A stretch of 64,000 nucleotides of DNA from NCBI GenBank assembly GCA_965279735.1, contig OZ257260.1, positions 744,001-808,000 of the forward strand, read 5' to 3'. Both the position numbers and the translations under genes were made by a program. Shown one piece after another: positions 43,727-52,749 of this stretch. Numbering within the stretch: the first letter of the stretch is position 1; the number at the start of each line of letters is the position of its first letter. Below the pieces are notes generated by a model. The model ran no database searches. It had not been told where the DNA came from and saw only the letters and a program-made list of their open reading frames with translations. The DNA is from CAIUGU01 sp965279735 (lineage in GTDB: Bacteria > Pseudomonadota > Gammaproteobacteria > Steroidobacterales > Steroidobacteraceae).

Positions 43727-44605
43727 ATGAATACGCACAACACAATGAAGCGTGTCGGGCTGACAGCGCTGCTGGCCCTCGCATTCTCCGTCGGTCACGC
43801 CGGCGCACCTCCGGCCGGAGCACCCCGCGCAGGCGGTGGAGCCCCGAATCCGTTTGCACCGCCTCCTCAAGGCAAACCCGGAGCGATGATTGATCTCACG
43901 GGAAACTGGGTGCCGGTCATCAGCCAGGACTGGCGTTGGCGGATGATTACCCCGCCGAAGGGCGACTACTCAAGCGTGCCCTTGAACCCCAATGGTCGTC
44001 AGGTCGCCGACAGCTGGGACCTCGCGAAGGACAATGCCGCGGGTGAACAATGCAAGCCGTTTGGTGCGCCCGCGATCATGCGCGTGCCCGGCCGGCTGCG
44101 AATCAGCTGGCAGGATGACATGACGCTGAAGCTCGAATTCGATGCGGGTGAACAGACGCGATTGCTGAAGTTCAGTGCACCGAATACACCGCCGCTGATG
44201 GCGACGGGCGAGCGGACGTGGCAGGGTTTCTCGACGGCGAACTGGTACCGCCAGGCCCAGCGCCGCGGTTTCGTGCCTTTCGCGCCCCCTGGAGAAGTTG
44301 CTCCCGGCGGCAGCCTCACCGTCAATACGACCAATCTCAAGGCCGGTTACCTGCGCAAGAACGGCGTCCCCTACAGCGAAAACGCGCAGCTACGCGAATA
44401 CTTCGATCGGCTGCAGCAGCCCGATGGAACGGAGTGGCTCGTCGTGACGACCGTTGTCACCGATCCCGTGTATCTGAGGCAGCCGTTCGTGATCGCGACG
44501 CACTTCAAGAAGGAGCCCGATGGTTCCAAGTGGAATCCGCAGCCCTGCCGCACTGATCCCCCGGTAGTCGAAAAGTACGTCGCACCGCTGAATCCTTTCG
44601 GCTGA
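43727..44605 (+). CDS. Secreted 'DLTGNW' family protein, function unknown
   Basis: 292-residue secreted protein, distant member of the same family as 20906 and 41793. After the signal peptide comes a Pro/Gly/Ala-rich linker (APPAGAPRAGGGAPNPFAPP), then IDLTGNWVPVISQDW. Shared landmarks are GDYSSVPLNPNGRQVADSW, EQCKPFGAPAIMR, TWQGFSTANW, NLKAGYLRKNGVPYSENAQL, DPVYLRQPF and a Cys near the C-terminus. 2 bp after the MBL gene. It marks the right end of the accessory region. Confidence 0.78.
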   Translation: MNTHNTMKRVGLTALLALAFSVGHAGAPPAGAPRAGGGAPNPFAPPPQGKPGAMIDLTGNWVPVISQDWRWRMITPPKGDYSSVPLNPNGRQVADSWDLAKDNAAGEQCKPFGAPAIMRVPGRLRISWQDDMTLKLEFDAGEQTRLLKFSAPNTPPLMATGERTWQGFSTANWYRQAQRRGFVPFAPPGEVAPGGSLTVNTTNLKAGYLRKNGVPYSENAQLREYFDRLQQPDGTEWLVVTTVVTDPVYLRQPFVIATHFKKEPDGSKWNPQPCRTDPPVVEKYVAPLNPFG

Positions 44606-44663
44606 GAGCAACGGCCGCTGCTAACATTCCCGTCCGGTTTCGGGATTGTGGAGCAGCGGTCGC

Positions 44664-45146
44664 ATGCGCATCCTCTTCGTCTGCATGGGCAATATCTGCA
44701 GGTCACCCAGCGCTGAAGGTGTCTTCCGGAAACTGGTGGCAGAACGTCGTCCGGAATTGCAGATCGAGATCGATTCCGCGGGCACACATGCCTATCACAT
44801 CGGCCACGCTCCCGACCGGCGCTCCATTGCTGCTGCCCGGAGACGCGGGATCGACATCTCGGGGCTGCGTGCGCGTCTCGTTGAGGATGAGGATTTCGCA
44901 CGCTTCGATCTGATTCTGGCGATGGACAGCGAGAACCTCGCGTTGCTCAAGACTCGTGCGCCTGCCGATCATCAGGAACATATCCGGCTGATGATGGAAT
45001 ACGCCCCGGAGGCGTATGCAACCGAAGTTCCCGATCCGTACTACGGGGGAGCCAACGGCTTTGAAACGGTGCTCGACCTGCTTGAGGAAGCGTCGGTCGG
45101 CCTCATCGACGCATTGCCGGGGATTGCCGGCAGAAAGACACGCTGA
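44664..45146 (+). CDS. Low-molecular-weight protein tyrosine phosphatase
   Basis: 160-residue cytoplasmic phosphatase. P-loop CMGNICRS at residues 7-14 with nucleophile Cys7 and Arg13, and the general acid Asp in VPDPYYGG. ATG 44664 puts the P-loop at its standard position. It dephosphorylates protein phosphotyrosine, often in exopolysaccharide control. It is a stand-alone gene, convergent with rne and closed by a perfect hairpin. Confidence 0.95.
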   Translation: MRILFVCMGNICRSPSAEGVFRKLVAERRPELQIEIDSAGTHAYHIGHAPDRRSIAAARRRGIDISGLRARLVEDEDFARFDLILAMDSENLALLKTRAPADHQEHIRLMMEYAPEAYATEVPDPYYGGANGFETVLDLLEEASVGLIDALPGIAGRKTR

Positions 45147-45153
45147 GCAGTGA

Positions 45154-45180
45154 ACGAGAGCCGGGATCGCCGGCTCTCGT
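45154..45180. terminator. Bidirectional hairpin between the phosphatase gene and rne
   Basis: ACGAGAGCCGG (45154-45164) pairs perfectly with 45170-45180 around a 5-nt loop, between two convergent genes. Neither side has a T-tract, so it may be a weak terminator or an RNA end-protecting structure. Confidence 0.55.
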
Positions 45181-45192
45181 CATGGACTGCTG

Positions 45193-47730
45193 TTACTCGT
45201 CGCGCGAGGACGCTTCCTTGTCCGCGCCAAAACTCGTGCTGCCGGGATTCGGAGTGCTCGACCAGACTGTGTAGGTCTTGTCGCTGCCACCGCCACCCGA
45301 TGACTCGCCCTGGCCCGATTCACTCGGCCGCGATTCCTCACGCGCTACCGGTGGCGGGGCCAGTTCAAAACTGCGTTGCGACTCGGCGGGTGGAGCAGAA
45401 GAACTCCTTTCTGCGCTCGATGACTCGGCAGCCTGTGAGGGAGCAGCGGCATCGTGGGACGGCTCAAAAGAACGCTCCTGCGATTCGCCTTGCGACTCTT
45501 CCCCACCTTGAGGTCCCTGTGTGCCTGGCGCTTCATCACCACGGCCGCCACGCCCACGACGTCTGCGACCGCCACGACGTGAGCGGCCCGGGCGATCGCC
45601 ACGTCCCTCGCGATTGGCATCGCCCGCCTGGCCTTCAGGCCGATCAGGACGGGGCTGGTTCTGCGGTTGTGCAGGCTTGGGTGCTTGTACCGCGGGAGCT
45701 GCCTGTGTCGTTGCTTCGACAGCAGTAACGGGAGGAGCAGGCTGCCGTGGCCGCTGATCGCGATTGCCCTGCTCCTGTGGCCGGCGCTCCTCACGAGGTC
45801 TGTCACGGCGTGCATCCGGACGGCGTTCACCGCCACCGCCACCCCGCGGGCCGCGGTCGCGATCGCCGCGATGTGCGTCGTCACGATTGCCGTCACGACT
45901 TCCTTCCCGATGACGATTGTCCCGATCGCGACCTTGGCGATCGTGCCGTGAATCGCGGCCGCGCTCAGGACGACGTTCCGGCTCCGGCTTCTTCTCTTCG
46001 ACGGCAGGCTGGCCTGCACCACCGAAGAAGAACCGCCACAACCGCACAAGGATCCCGATCTGTTCAACGGGCGCAACAGGAGGGGCGATGACTTCCTGCG
46101 CGATGCTGGCAGGCGGCGGCAGACTGGCGACGGCGCTGGTTACTACCGGAGCAGCTGCTGTCACTTTCACTTCATTGCGGTTCGCGATGCCATCGACATC
46201 GACAGTCGGCTGCAGGGCGAGCTGGTGACTGACGATGACGTTTTCCGTGAGCAGTGTTTCGTCATCACGTACACGGCGGATGTCGTACATCGGTGTTTCG
46301 ATGTACTTGTTCGGTACGAGGATGATCTCGACACCGCCCTTGGCCTGGATGTTATGCAGCCATTCGCGCTTCTCGTTCATGAGATAGGTCGCAACGTCGA
46401 CAGGCAGCTGCGCGATGACCTTGGAGGTGCGGTCCTTGCGGGCTTCCTCGCCGATCAGACGTAAAAGTGCCAGCGCAAGCGATTCCACGCTGCGGATGCT
46501 GCCCATGCCGGAGCAGCGCGGGCAGGCGATGTGTGTCGCGTCGCTGATGGAAGGACGCAGTCGCTGGCGCGACATTTCGAGCAGGCCGAAGCGCGACAGG
46601 CGTCCGATCTGGATACGGGCACGGTCCTGCTTGACCGAATCACGCAGCCGGTCTTCCACCGCACGCTGGTTCTTCTGCGACAGCATGTCGATGAAGTCGA
46701 TGACGATGAGACCGCCCAGGTCGCGCAGCCGCAGCTGACGTGCGATTTCGTCCGCGGCCTCGAGATTGGTGTTGAACGCCGTGGTTTCGATATCCCCGCC
46801 GCGGGTAGCGCGTGCCGAGTTGATGTCGATGGAGACCAGGGCTTCTGTGGGATCGATGACGATCGAACCGCCCGAGGGCAGGTGGACCTTGTGGGAGTGC
46901 GCAGACTCGATCTGGTTTTCGATCTGGAAGCGCGTGAACAACGGCACGTCTTCTTCGTACAGCTTCAGCTTCCGCAAGCTGGCAGGCATGAAGCGCTGCA
47001 TGTACTCCTGCGCTTCGGCAAAGATTTCCTTGCTGTCGACCAGGATTTCGCCGATGTCGTCGTTCAGGTAGTCGCGCAGCGCCCGGATGATCGCCTTCGA
47101 TTCCTGGTAGATCAGGAAGGGTGCAGGGCGACCCTGGGCTGCTTCCTCGATGGCTTTCCAGACTTCCTGCAGGTTGGCGAGGTCCCACTGCAGTTCTTCG
47201 GTAGAGCGGCCAACGCCGGCGGTACGGACGATAGCGCCCATGTTTTCCGGGATGTCCACGGCTTCCAGCGCTTCGCGCAGCTGGTCGCGGTCTTCTCCTT
47301 CAATACGGCGGGAGACACCCCCGGCGCGCGGGTTGTTCGGCATCAGCACGAGGAACCGGCCGGCAAGGCTGACGAACGTGGTGAGGGCTGCACCCTTGGT
47401 GCCGCGTTCTTCCTTCTCGACCTGGACGATGATGTCCTGGCCTTCGTTCAGCAGCTCACGGATGTTGAGCTTGCCGCTCGCGGCGGCCTGCGTCTTGAAG
47501 TACTCCTTCGAGACTTCCTTGAGGGGCAGGAAACCGTGGCGATCAGCGCCGTACTCGACGAAACAGGCTTCGAGACTGGGCTCGACCCGCGTGATCCGTC
47601 CTTTATATATGTTGGCTTTTTTCTGTTCGCGTGAAGGTAGTTCTACATCGAGATCGTAAATGCGCTGGCCATCAACCAGCGCTACTCGCAACTCTTCTTC
47701 CTGAGTTGCATTGACAAGCATTCGTTTCAT
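45193..47730 (-). CDS. rne: Ribonuclease E
   Basis: 845-residue RNase E, the endonuclease scaffold of the RNA degradosome. The S1 domain covers about residues 38-120 (KANIYKGRITRVEPSLEACF). Catalytic Mg ligands are D302 (VSIDINSARATRGG) and D345 (LIVIDFIDM), and the Zn-link is C403/C406 (CPRCSGMG). The C-terminal ~330 residues are a disordered Arg/Asp/Gln/Pro-rich scaffold typical of the family. It cuts AU-rich single-stranded RNA and matures 5S rRNA and tRNAs, and is usually autoregulated through its leader. Divergent from rluC. Confidence 0.97.
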   Translation of the reverse strand: MKRMLVNATQEEELRVALVDGQRIYDLDVELPSREQKKANIYKGRITRVEPSLEACFVEYGADRHGFLPLKEVSKEYFKTQAAASGKLNIRELLNEGQDIIVQVEKEERGTKGAALTTFVSLAGRFLVLMPNNPRAGGVSRRIEGEDRDQLREALEAVDIPENMGAIVRTAGVGRSTEELQWDLANLQEVWKAIEEAAQGRPAPFLIYQESKAIIRALRDYLNDDIGEILVDSKEIFAEAQEYMQRFMPASLRKLKLYEEDVPLFTRFQIENQIESAHSHKVHLPSGGSIVIDPTEALVSIDINSARATRGGDIETTAFNTNLEAADEIARQLRLRDLGGLIVIDFIDMLSQKNQRAVEDRLRDSVKQDRARIQIGRLSRFGLLEMSRQRLRPSISDATHIACPRCSGMGSIRSVESLALALLRLIGEEARKDRTSKVIAQLPVDVATYLMNEKREWLHNIQAKGGVEIILVPNKYIETPMYDIRRVRDDETLLTENVIVSHQLALQPTVDVDGIANRNEVKVTAAAPVVTSAVASLPPPASIAQEVIAPPVAPVEQIGILVRLWRFFFGGAGQPAVEEKKPEPERRPERGRDSRHDRQGRDRDNRHREGSRDGNRDDAHRGDRDRGPRGGGGGERRPDARRDRPREERRPQEQGNRDQRPRQPAPPVTAVEATTQAAPAVQAPKPAQPQNQPRPDRPEGQAGDANREGRGDRPGRSRRGGRRRRGRGGRGDEAPGTQGPQGGEESQGESQERSFEPSHDAAAPSQAAESSSAERSSSAPPAESQRSFELAPPPVAREESRPSESGQGESSGGGGSDKTYTVWSSTPNPGSTSFGADKEASSRDE

Positions 47731-48155
47731 GGGCCCCTTCTATTCGTGGGTATGAGGCCGCAATACCGCGCACGGACGGCGCCAGCTTATTAGGCAAGGA
47801 TTGATCGGGGAGTGGTGTCATCCGATTGTCTTAGGCGACGGCAAAGCCATCGCGTGTTACAGATCCTGCCGGGTCTCTGGCATCCCGCCCGGAGCGTCCA
47901 GGTCCACCCGAATCCCGAGTTGCGGGTCCGGCGTCGATCCGTCTGCGGCCGAGCGATGGTCTGACTGTTCAGAACCAACTAAGATGCGGCGCTTTCAGCG
48001 ATTAACGCGCTCGAAAGCCACCGCGGGTTGATCGCGTTGCGAAGTCGAATCTTCCGCAGCGCGATGTGTTTCGAGCCGGACTATATCAGGACAGTCTCCC
48101 TTCAATCAATGGCTTACGTGTGCCGAGTCGACAGTTTGATCAAGGGGGCGGACGC
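47731..48155. promoter_or_regulatory. rne-rluC divergent intergenic region
   Basis: 425 bp without a supportable gene between the divergent starts of rne and rluC. It must contain both promoters and the rne 5' leader, which in enterobacteria folds to allow autoregulation. I could not identify convincing -35/-10 pairs or a conserved hairpin by eye; AGGGGG at 48143-48148 is the rluC ribosome binding site. Confidence 0.5.
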
Positions 48156-49157
48156 GTGACGGAGCCTGCGGCCGAGGCTGATCTGCCCGAGCCTTCTCCA
48201 GAGGGGCCGCGGGCCCGTGTTTCGTATGTGGAAGCGACCGAGGGCGATGCGGGTCAGCGGATCGACAATTTCCTGATCCGGGTCCTGAAGCAGATTCCGA
48301 AAAGCCGTGTTTACCGGGTGCTTCGCAAGGGCGAAGTCCGCGTCAATGGCAAGCGCGCCAAGCCCGAATACCGGCTTGTGGAAGGGGATCGGGTGCGGTT
48401 GCCTCCGTTCCGGATGGAGGTCGAGGCAACACCCCAGAAGCCGTCGCGATCCCTACAGGAAATCCTGCAGGCGGCGGTGATCTTTGAGGATCGCGACATT
48501 CTCATCGTCAACAAACCTCCCGGGATCGCGGTTCACGGTGGAAGCGGGCAGTCCTTTGGTGTCATCGAGGCGCTGCGAACAGCGCGCCCGGAGCTCAAGG
48601 AACTGGAGCTTGTCCATCGACTGGATCGGGACACGAGTGGCTGTCTGCTCCTGGCCAAGCGCCGAGCGGCCCTGCGGGAACTCCATGCGCGCTTGCGTGA
48701 ACGTGAAATGGACAAGAAATATCTGGCACTGGTGGTCGGGCGCTGGACGCTCGGGCCCAAGAAGATCGATCTCGCGCTCAAGACCAACCTGCGGCAGGGA
48801 GGGGAGCGCATGGTGCGCGTGGATCCGGAAGGGCAGGTCGCCCTCAGCAAGTTCAAGCCGGTGCAGTTCTTCGGCAAGGTTGCCACCTTGATGGAAGTGG
48901 CGATCGGAACGGGGCGCACGCACCAGATTCGCGTCCATGCCACCGCGGCGGGTCACCCGATAGCGGGCGATGAAAAGTATGGCGATCGGGATGGCAACAA
49001 CGCGTTGAAGGCTTTTGGCCTCAAACGGATGTTCCTGCACGCGCATTCTCTGGGTTTTGCGAAGCCCGGAACCGCCGAGCCTTTCTCCATCAGCGCTCCG
49101 CTAGACGACGAGTTGAAGGCCGTGCTCAACCGCCTGGAGCAGCAGCACAAGGGCTAG
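48156..49157 (+). CDS. rluC: 23S rRNA pseudouridine synthase RluC
   Basis: 333-residue RNA pseudouridine synthase. The S4-like domain (IDNFLIRVLKQIPKSRVYRVLR-type, e.g. SRVYRVLRKGEVRVNG) precedes the RsuA/RluA catalytic domain with HRLDRDTSGCLLLAK, the Asp being catalytic, and IGTGRTHQIRVHATAAGHPI. GTG 48156 follows AGGGGG by 7 nt. It modifies positions 955, 2504 and 2580 in E. coli 23S rRNA. Adjacent to rne as in many gammaproteobacteria. Confidence 0.94.
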   Translation: MTEPAAEADLPEPSPEGPRARVSYVEATEGDAGQRIDNFLIRVLKQIPKSRVYRVLRKGEVRVNGKRAKPEYRLVEGDRVRLPPFRMEVEATPQKPSRSLQEILQAAVIFEDRDILIVNKPPGIAVHGGSGQSFGVIEALRTARPELKELELVHRLDRDTSGCLLLAKRRAALRELHARLREREMDKKYLALVVGRWTLGPKKIDLALKTNLRQGGERMVRVDPEGQVALSKFKPVQFFGKVATLMEVAIGTGRTHQIRVHATAAGHPIAGDEKYGDRDGNNALKAFGLKRMFLHAHSLGFAKPGTAEPFSISAPLDDELKAVLNRLEQQHKG

Positions 49158-49164
49158 CTGCTTT

Positions 49165-49767
49165 TTACGGCAATTCCATTCCCGCCTTTCTGAGGGCGCC
49201 GCTGAGCCAGATCAGGGGCAAGCCCATCAGCGCTGTCGGATCCTGGGAATCAATTCGTTCGAAGAGCGAGATGCCCAGCGCTTCGCATTTGAAACCGCCC
49301 GCGCAATCGAAGGGCTGGTCGGCATCCACATAGCGGTTGATTTCGGCATCGCTCAGCACGCGGAAGGTAACCGTCGTCGTGTCGACGTGGCTTTCCTGGC
49401 GCCCTTGCCGGGTGTCGAGGACATGGACGCCGGTGTGAAAGATGACCCGCTGGCCACTTGCGTCCCGCAGCTGCTCGATGCACCGCTCACGGGTTCCCGG
49501 TTTGCCCAGGACCACCCGGCCCCGTATGGCGACCTGGTCGGAGCCGATGATCAGGCTGTTTGGATACCGCGCCGCCACGGCATGGGCCTTCTCGCGGGAT
49601 AAACGCTGGGCCAGCGTCAGGGCATCCTCGTCTGGCCGGCGGGTTTCCTCGACCTGCGATCCGCAGGTCATGAAGGGAATACCGAAGCGCTCAAGCAGGG
49701 AGCGGCGATAGCGGGAGGTGGATGCGAGGACCAGGGGCAGGGCGGGTCGTGGCGAATGGGGGCTCAT
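49165..49767 (-). CDS. Maf-family nucleotide pyrophosphatase (YceF type)
   Basis: 200-residue Maf-like nucleoside triphosphate pyrophosphatase. LVLASTSRYRRSLLERFG is the N-terminal nucleotide-binding segment, with SREKAHAVA and SLIIGSDQVA carrying catalytic residues. The position next to the yceD-rpmF operon supports the YceF subgroup, which hydrolyses 7-methyl-GTP. Convergent with rluC and divergent from yceD. Confidence 0.92.
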   Translation of the reverse strand: MSPHSPRPALPLVLASTSRYRRSLLERFGIPFMTCGSQVEETRRPDEDALTLAQRLSREKAHAVAARYPNSLIIGSDQVAIRGRVVLGKPGTRERCIEQLRDASGQRVIFHTGVHVLDTRQGRQESHVDTTTVTFRVLSDAEINRYVDADQPFDCAGGFKCEALGISLFERIDSQDPTALMGLPLIWLSGALRKAGMELP

Positions 49768-49866
49768 TGCGGTTCAGATCCGGGGCTCTATCTTGATGAA
49801 AAAACAGGGATTTAAGCGGCAGAAATCTTTGACATGCCTTGAGGCGATGCCTATCATACGCGCCCC

Positions 49867-50388
49867 ATGCCGGACACCCCGGACGATCCTGTCGACGCAA
49901 TCGTGCTGGCCAGCCGCGGTGCAGAAGTGCATCGGGCATACGCACTGGCTGAGTTGCCACGCGTGCAGGCAGCAGGAGGCGGGACTGGAAGCGAGGCCGC
50001 GGTCCGTTTCCGGTTCAGCAAAGTTGAAGGGGGTATCGGGGTCGATACGTCCCTTGCGGGCAAGGTCGTACTGACCTGCCAGCGTTGTCTCAAACCGGTC
50101 GAATTGCCCGTTGAGGCGGAAAGTGCGCTGGTGCTGGTCAGCTCCGATGCTGAAGCCGAGCAGCTACCTGAAGGGCGCGAGCCTGTGGTGAGCGAGGCGG
50201 GTCATCTGGATCTTGCCTGGCTCGCGGAAGAGGAAATGCTCCTCGCGCTGCCGCTTGTGCCGATGCATGATGCGGCCTGTACTGCAGAGGGCGATGTAGT
50301 TGTAGACGATGAAGTGGCTGATGAACCTCCGGAAGAGGAACGCCAGCTGCCTTTCAAGAACCTGCGGGATCTGCTGAACAAGCACTGA
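49867..50388 (+). CDS. yceD: YceD (DUF177) 23S rRNA accumulation protein
   Basis: 173-residue DUF177 protein. The conserved CQRCLKPVELPV motif is present at about residues 76-87 and an acidic C-terminal region ends in QLPFKNLRDLLNKH, where PFxxLxxL is characteristic. It supports 23S rRNA accumulation in bacteria and chloroplasts. Located immediately before rpmF, its usual partner, with which it is co-transcribed. Confidence 0.93.
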   Translation: MPDTPDDPVDAIVLASRGAEVHRAYALAELPRVQAAGGGTGSEAAVRFRFSKVEGGIGVDTSLAGKVVLTCQRCLKPVELPVEAESALVLVSSDAEAEQLPEGREPVVSEAGHLDLAWLAEEEMLLALPLVPMHDAACTAEGDVVVDDEVADEPPEEERQLPFKNLRDLLNKH

Positions 50389-50422
50389 CACCGCCTTTTT
50401 ACGTAAACGCAGAGTAAAGACC

Positions 50423-50614
50423 ATGCCAGTTCAGAAAAGCAGAAAGACTCCCTCCAAGCGCGGCATGCACCGTTCGCATGACGGCCTTGCGCGGCCAGCC
50501 CTGTCTGTCGATCCGACATCCGGCGAGACGCACCTGCGTCATCGCATCACCCCCGATGGTTTCTACCGCGGGAAGAAGGTGATCGAAGGCCGCGTCGAGG
50601 AAGACAAGGAATAG
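50423..50614 (+). CDS. rpmF: 50S ribosomal protein L32
   Basis: 63-residue bL32: PVQKSRKTPSKRGMHRSHD at the N-terminus, then LSVDPTSGETHLRHRITPDG and YYRG-like FYRGKKVI. No zinc-ribbon cysteines, so this is the C-minus form. Lies in the standard yceD-rpmF-plsX order. Confidence 0.97.
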   Translation: MPVQKSRKTPSKRGMHRSHDGLARPALSVDPTSGETHLRHRITPDGFYRGKKVIEGRVEEDKE

Positions 50615-50676
50615 CCCTCGCACGGGTGCTGTGGTCTTTGAGTCCCCGGCACCCGCAACCCCTCGCCGTTCGGACC

Positions 50677-51702
50677 GTGGCTAGGCCTGTCACCATCGCG
50701 ATCGACGCCATGGGGGGTGATCATGGCCCCTCCGTCACCGTTCCCGCCGCCCTTGATGTCCTGCGAGCCGAGCCCGGACTGCAGATAGTTCTGGTTGGCC
50801 GTCGCGAAAGCATCGAGCCCTTGCTTGGATCGGCGCAGGCCACTTTCGGTGAGAGGCTTGCCCTTCAGGACGCATCCCAGGTCGTTACGATGGATGAGCA
50901 TCCACGGGATGCCCTGCGCAAGAAAAAGGATTCTTCGATGCGGGTCGCCATCGACCTCGTGAAGGCAGGCACTGCAGATGCCTGCGTCAGCGCCGGCAAT
51001 ACCGGGGCATTGATGGCAACCGCCCGGTTTGTACTCAAGACTGTTCCCGGAATCGACCGCCCCGCGATCCTTGCGCGGATCCCTTCCCGCACCGGCCACA
51101 CTCACATGCTGGATCTCGGGGCAAATGCCGACTGCACGGCGGAGCAGTTGCTGCAGTTTGCCGTGATGGGTTCTGTGGTGGCGGCAGATATGCATGGCAT
51201 AGAAAGGCCGCGGGTAGGACTGCTCAACATCGGTGAGGAAGAGGTCAAGGGCAATGAAATCGTGCAGCAGGCTTCGGCGCTGCTGGGGCAGAGCTCGCTC
51301 AACTACATCGGCTTTGTCGAAGGGAACGATATCTTCACCGGCGACGTGGATGTCGTCGTGACCGATGGCTTCACGGGCAATATCGCACTCAAGACGATGG
51401 AGGGGGTTGCTGCCATGCTGGTAGGCGCCTTGCGCGCCGAATACACTCGTAACCCGATCCGGCGCCTGGCAGCCCTGGTGTCATGGCCGGTGCTCAAGGC
51501 TGTCCGGCAGCGTTTCGATACCCGTGGGCTGAATGGCGCCAGCATGGTTGGCCTGACGGGTGTGGTGATCAAGAGTCATGGCGGAGCGGACGAGGTGGCT
51601 TTTGCCAATGCCATCCGCGTCGGTCTGGTTGAAGCCCGCAAGGGTGTCCCCACTGAGATCAGTCAGCTACTCGCAATCCAACCCACGCAGAAGACACACT
51701 GA
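50677..51702 (+). CDS. plsX: Phosphate acyltransferase PlsX
   Basis: 341-residue acyl-ACP:phosphate acyltransferase, which makes acyl-phosphate for phospholipid synthesis. TIAIDAMGGDHGPSVTVPAA at the N-terminus, SAGNTGALMA, LDLGANADCTAEQLLQFA and VTDGFTGNIALK are hallmarks. Start GTG 50677 aligns with the E. coli N-terminus; an alternative GTG at 50626 would add 17 residues and neither has a strong Shine-Dalgarno. The stop is followed directly by the fabH ATG. Confidence 0.95.
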   Translation: MARPVTIAIDAMGGDHGPSVTVPAALDVLRAEPGLQIVLVGRRESIEPLLGSAQATFGERLALQDASQVVTMDEHPRDALRKKKDSSMRVAIDLVKAGTADACVSAGNTGALMATARFVLKTVPGIDRPAILARIPSRTGHTHMLDLGANADCTAEQLLQFAVMGSVVAADMHGIERPRVGLLNIGEEEVKGNEIVQQASALLGQSSLNYIGFVEGNDIFTGDVDVVVTDGFTGNIALKTMEGVAAMLVGALRAEYTRNPIRRLAALVSWPVLKAVRQRFDTRGLNGASMVGLTGVVIKSHGGADEVAFANAIRVGLVEARKGVPTEISQLLAIQPTQKTH

Positions 51703-52668
51703 ATGCATTCCAGAATTGCAGGCACCGGCAGCTATCTTCCCGAGAAGGTCCTGACGAACTTCGATCTCGAGAAGATCGTCGATACAACGGACGAATGGAT
51801 ACGCTCGCGCACGGGTATCGAGCGGCGGCACGTGGCGGCGCCCGAGCAGACCACGTGCGACATGGCCGAGCAGGCTGCGCGCCGGGCGATGGAGTCTGCC
51901 GGCGTAGGGCCGGAAGACATCGACCTGATCGTGCTGGGTACCACTACTCCCGATCTCGTGTTTCCCAATACGGCCTGCCTGTTGCAGGCGCGGCTCGGGA
52001 TCCATGGTCCCCCCGCGATTCAGCTTGAGGCCGCTTGCTCGGGCTTTATCTATGGCCTGAGTGTCGCCGATCGCTTCATCCAGACAGGTGGGGCGAAGTG
52101 CGCATTGGTGATCGGCGCTGACATGCTGACCAGGATTGTCGACTGGACCGACCGGACGACCTGCGTGCTGTTTGCCGATGGCGCTGGCGCTGTCGTGCTC
52201 AAGGCATCCGACACACCCGGGATCATTTCCACTCATATTCATGCCGACGGGGCTTACGCAAACCTGCTGTATGTACCGACGGGTGTATCGAAGAAGTCGG
52301 ATCCGACGGTAGCGAACCAGCACTGCGTCATCATGAAAGGCAGTGAAGTCTTCAAGGTCGCAGTGAATACGCTCGGGCGGATTGTCGATGAGACGCTGCA
52401 AGCCAACAACCTCGAGAAGTCGGCGATTGACTGGCTGGTGCCACACCAGGCCAATCTGCGCATCATCCAGGCGACGGCAAAGAAGCTTGATATGCCGATG
52501 GAGCGGGTAATTCTCACGGTCCAGGATCAGGGCAATACCTCGGCCGCCTCGGTACCGCTGGCGCTGGACACCGGCGTGCGCGATTGCCGCATCAAGCGGG
52601 GAGAGCTGCTTCTGCTCGAGGCTTTCGGGGGCGGGTTCACATGGGGATCGGCGCTCATCCGTTTTTGA
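51703..52668 (+). CDS. fabH: 3-oxoacyl-ACP synthase III (FabH)
   Basis: 321-residue KASIII that condenses acetyl-CoA with malonyl-ACP to start fatty acid synthesis. The catalytic triad is complete: C112 (EAACSGF), His in VPHQANLRI and Asn in GNTSAAS. Starts on the base after the plsX stop. fabD, fabG and acpP, which usually follow, are absent; the next gene is an L,D-transpeptidase. Confidence 0.97.
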   Translation: MHSRIAGTGSYLPEKVLTNFDLEKIVDTTDEWIRSRTGIERRHVAAPEQTTCDMAEQAARRAMESAGVGPEDIDLIVLGTTTPDLVFPNTACLLQARLGIHGPPAIQLEAACSGFIYGLSVADRFIQTGGAKCALVIGADMLTRIVDWTDRTTCVLFADGAGAVVLKASDTPGIISTHIHADGAYANLLYVPTGVSKKSDPTVANQHCVIMKGSEVFKVAVNTLGRIVDETLQANNLEKSAIDWLVPHQANLRIIQATAKKLDMPMERVILTVQDQGNTSAASVPLALDTGVRDCRIKRGELLLLEAFGGGFTWGSALIRF

Positions 52669-52749
52669 GGGATATCGGCTGCACTTCGCTGGTCATTTTG
52701 TGATCGACTGGTGACGGCGGCACGCATTTTTCCTGCTAGACTCCGTCTC

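Noticed and set aside
46531..47634. 367-codon open frame antisense to rne
   Set aside because: Shadow of the highly conserved RNase E catalytic domain.
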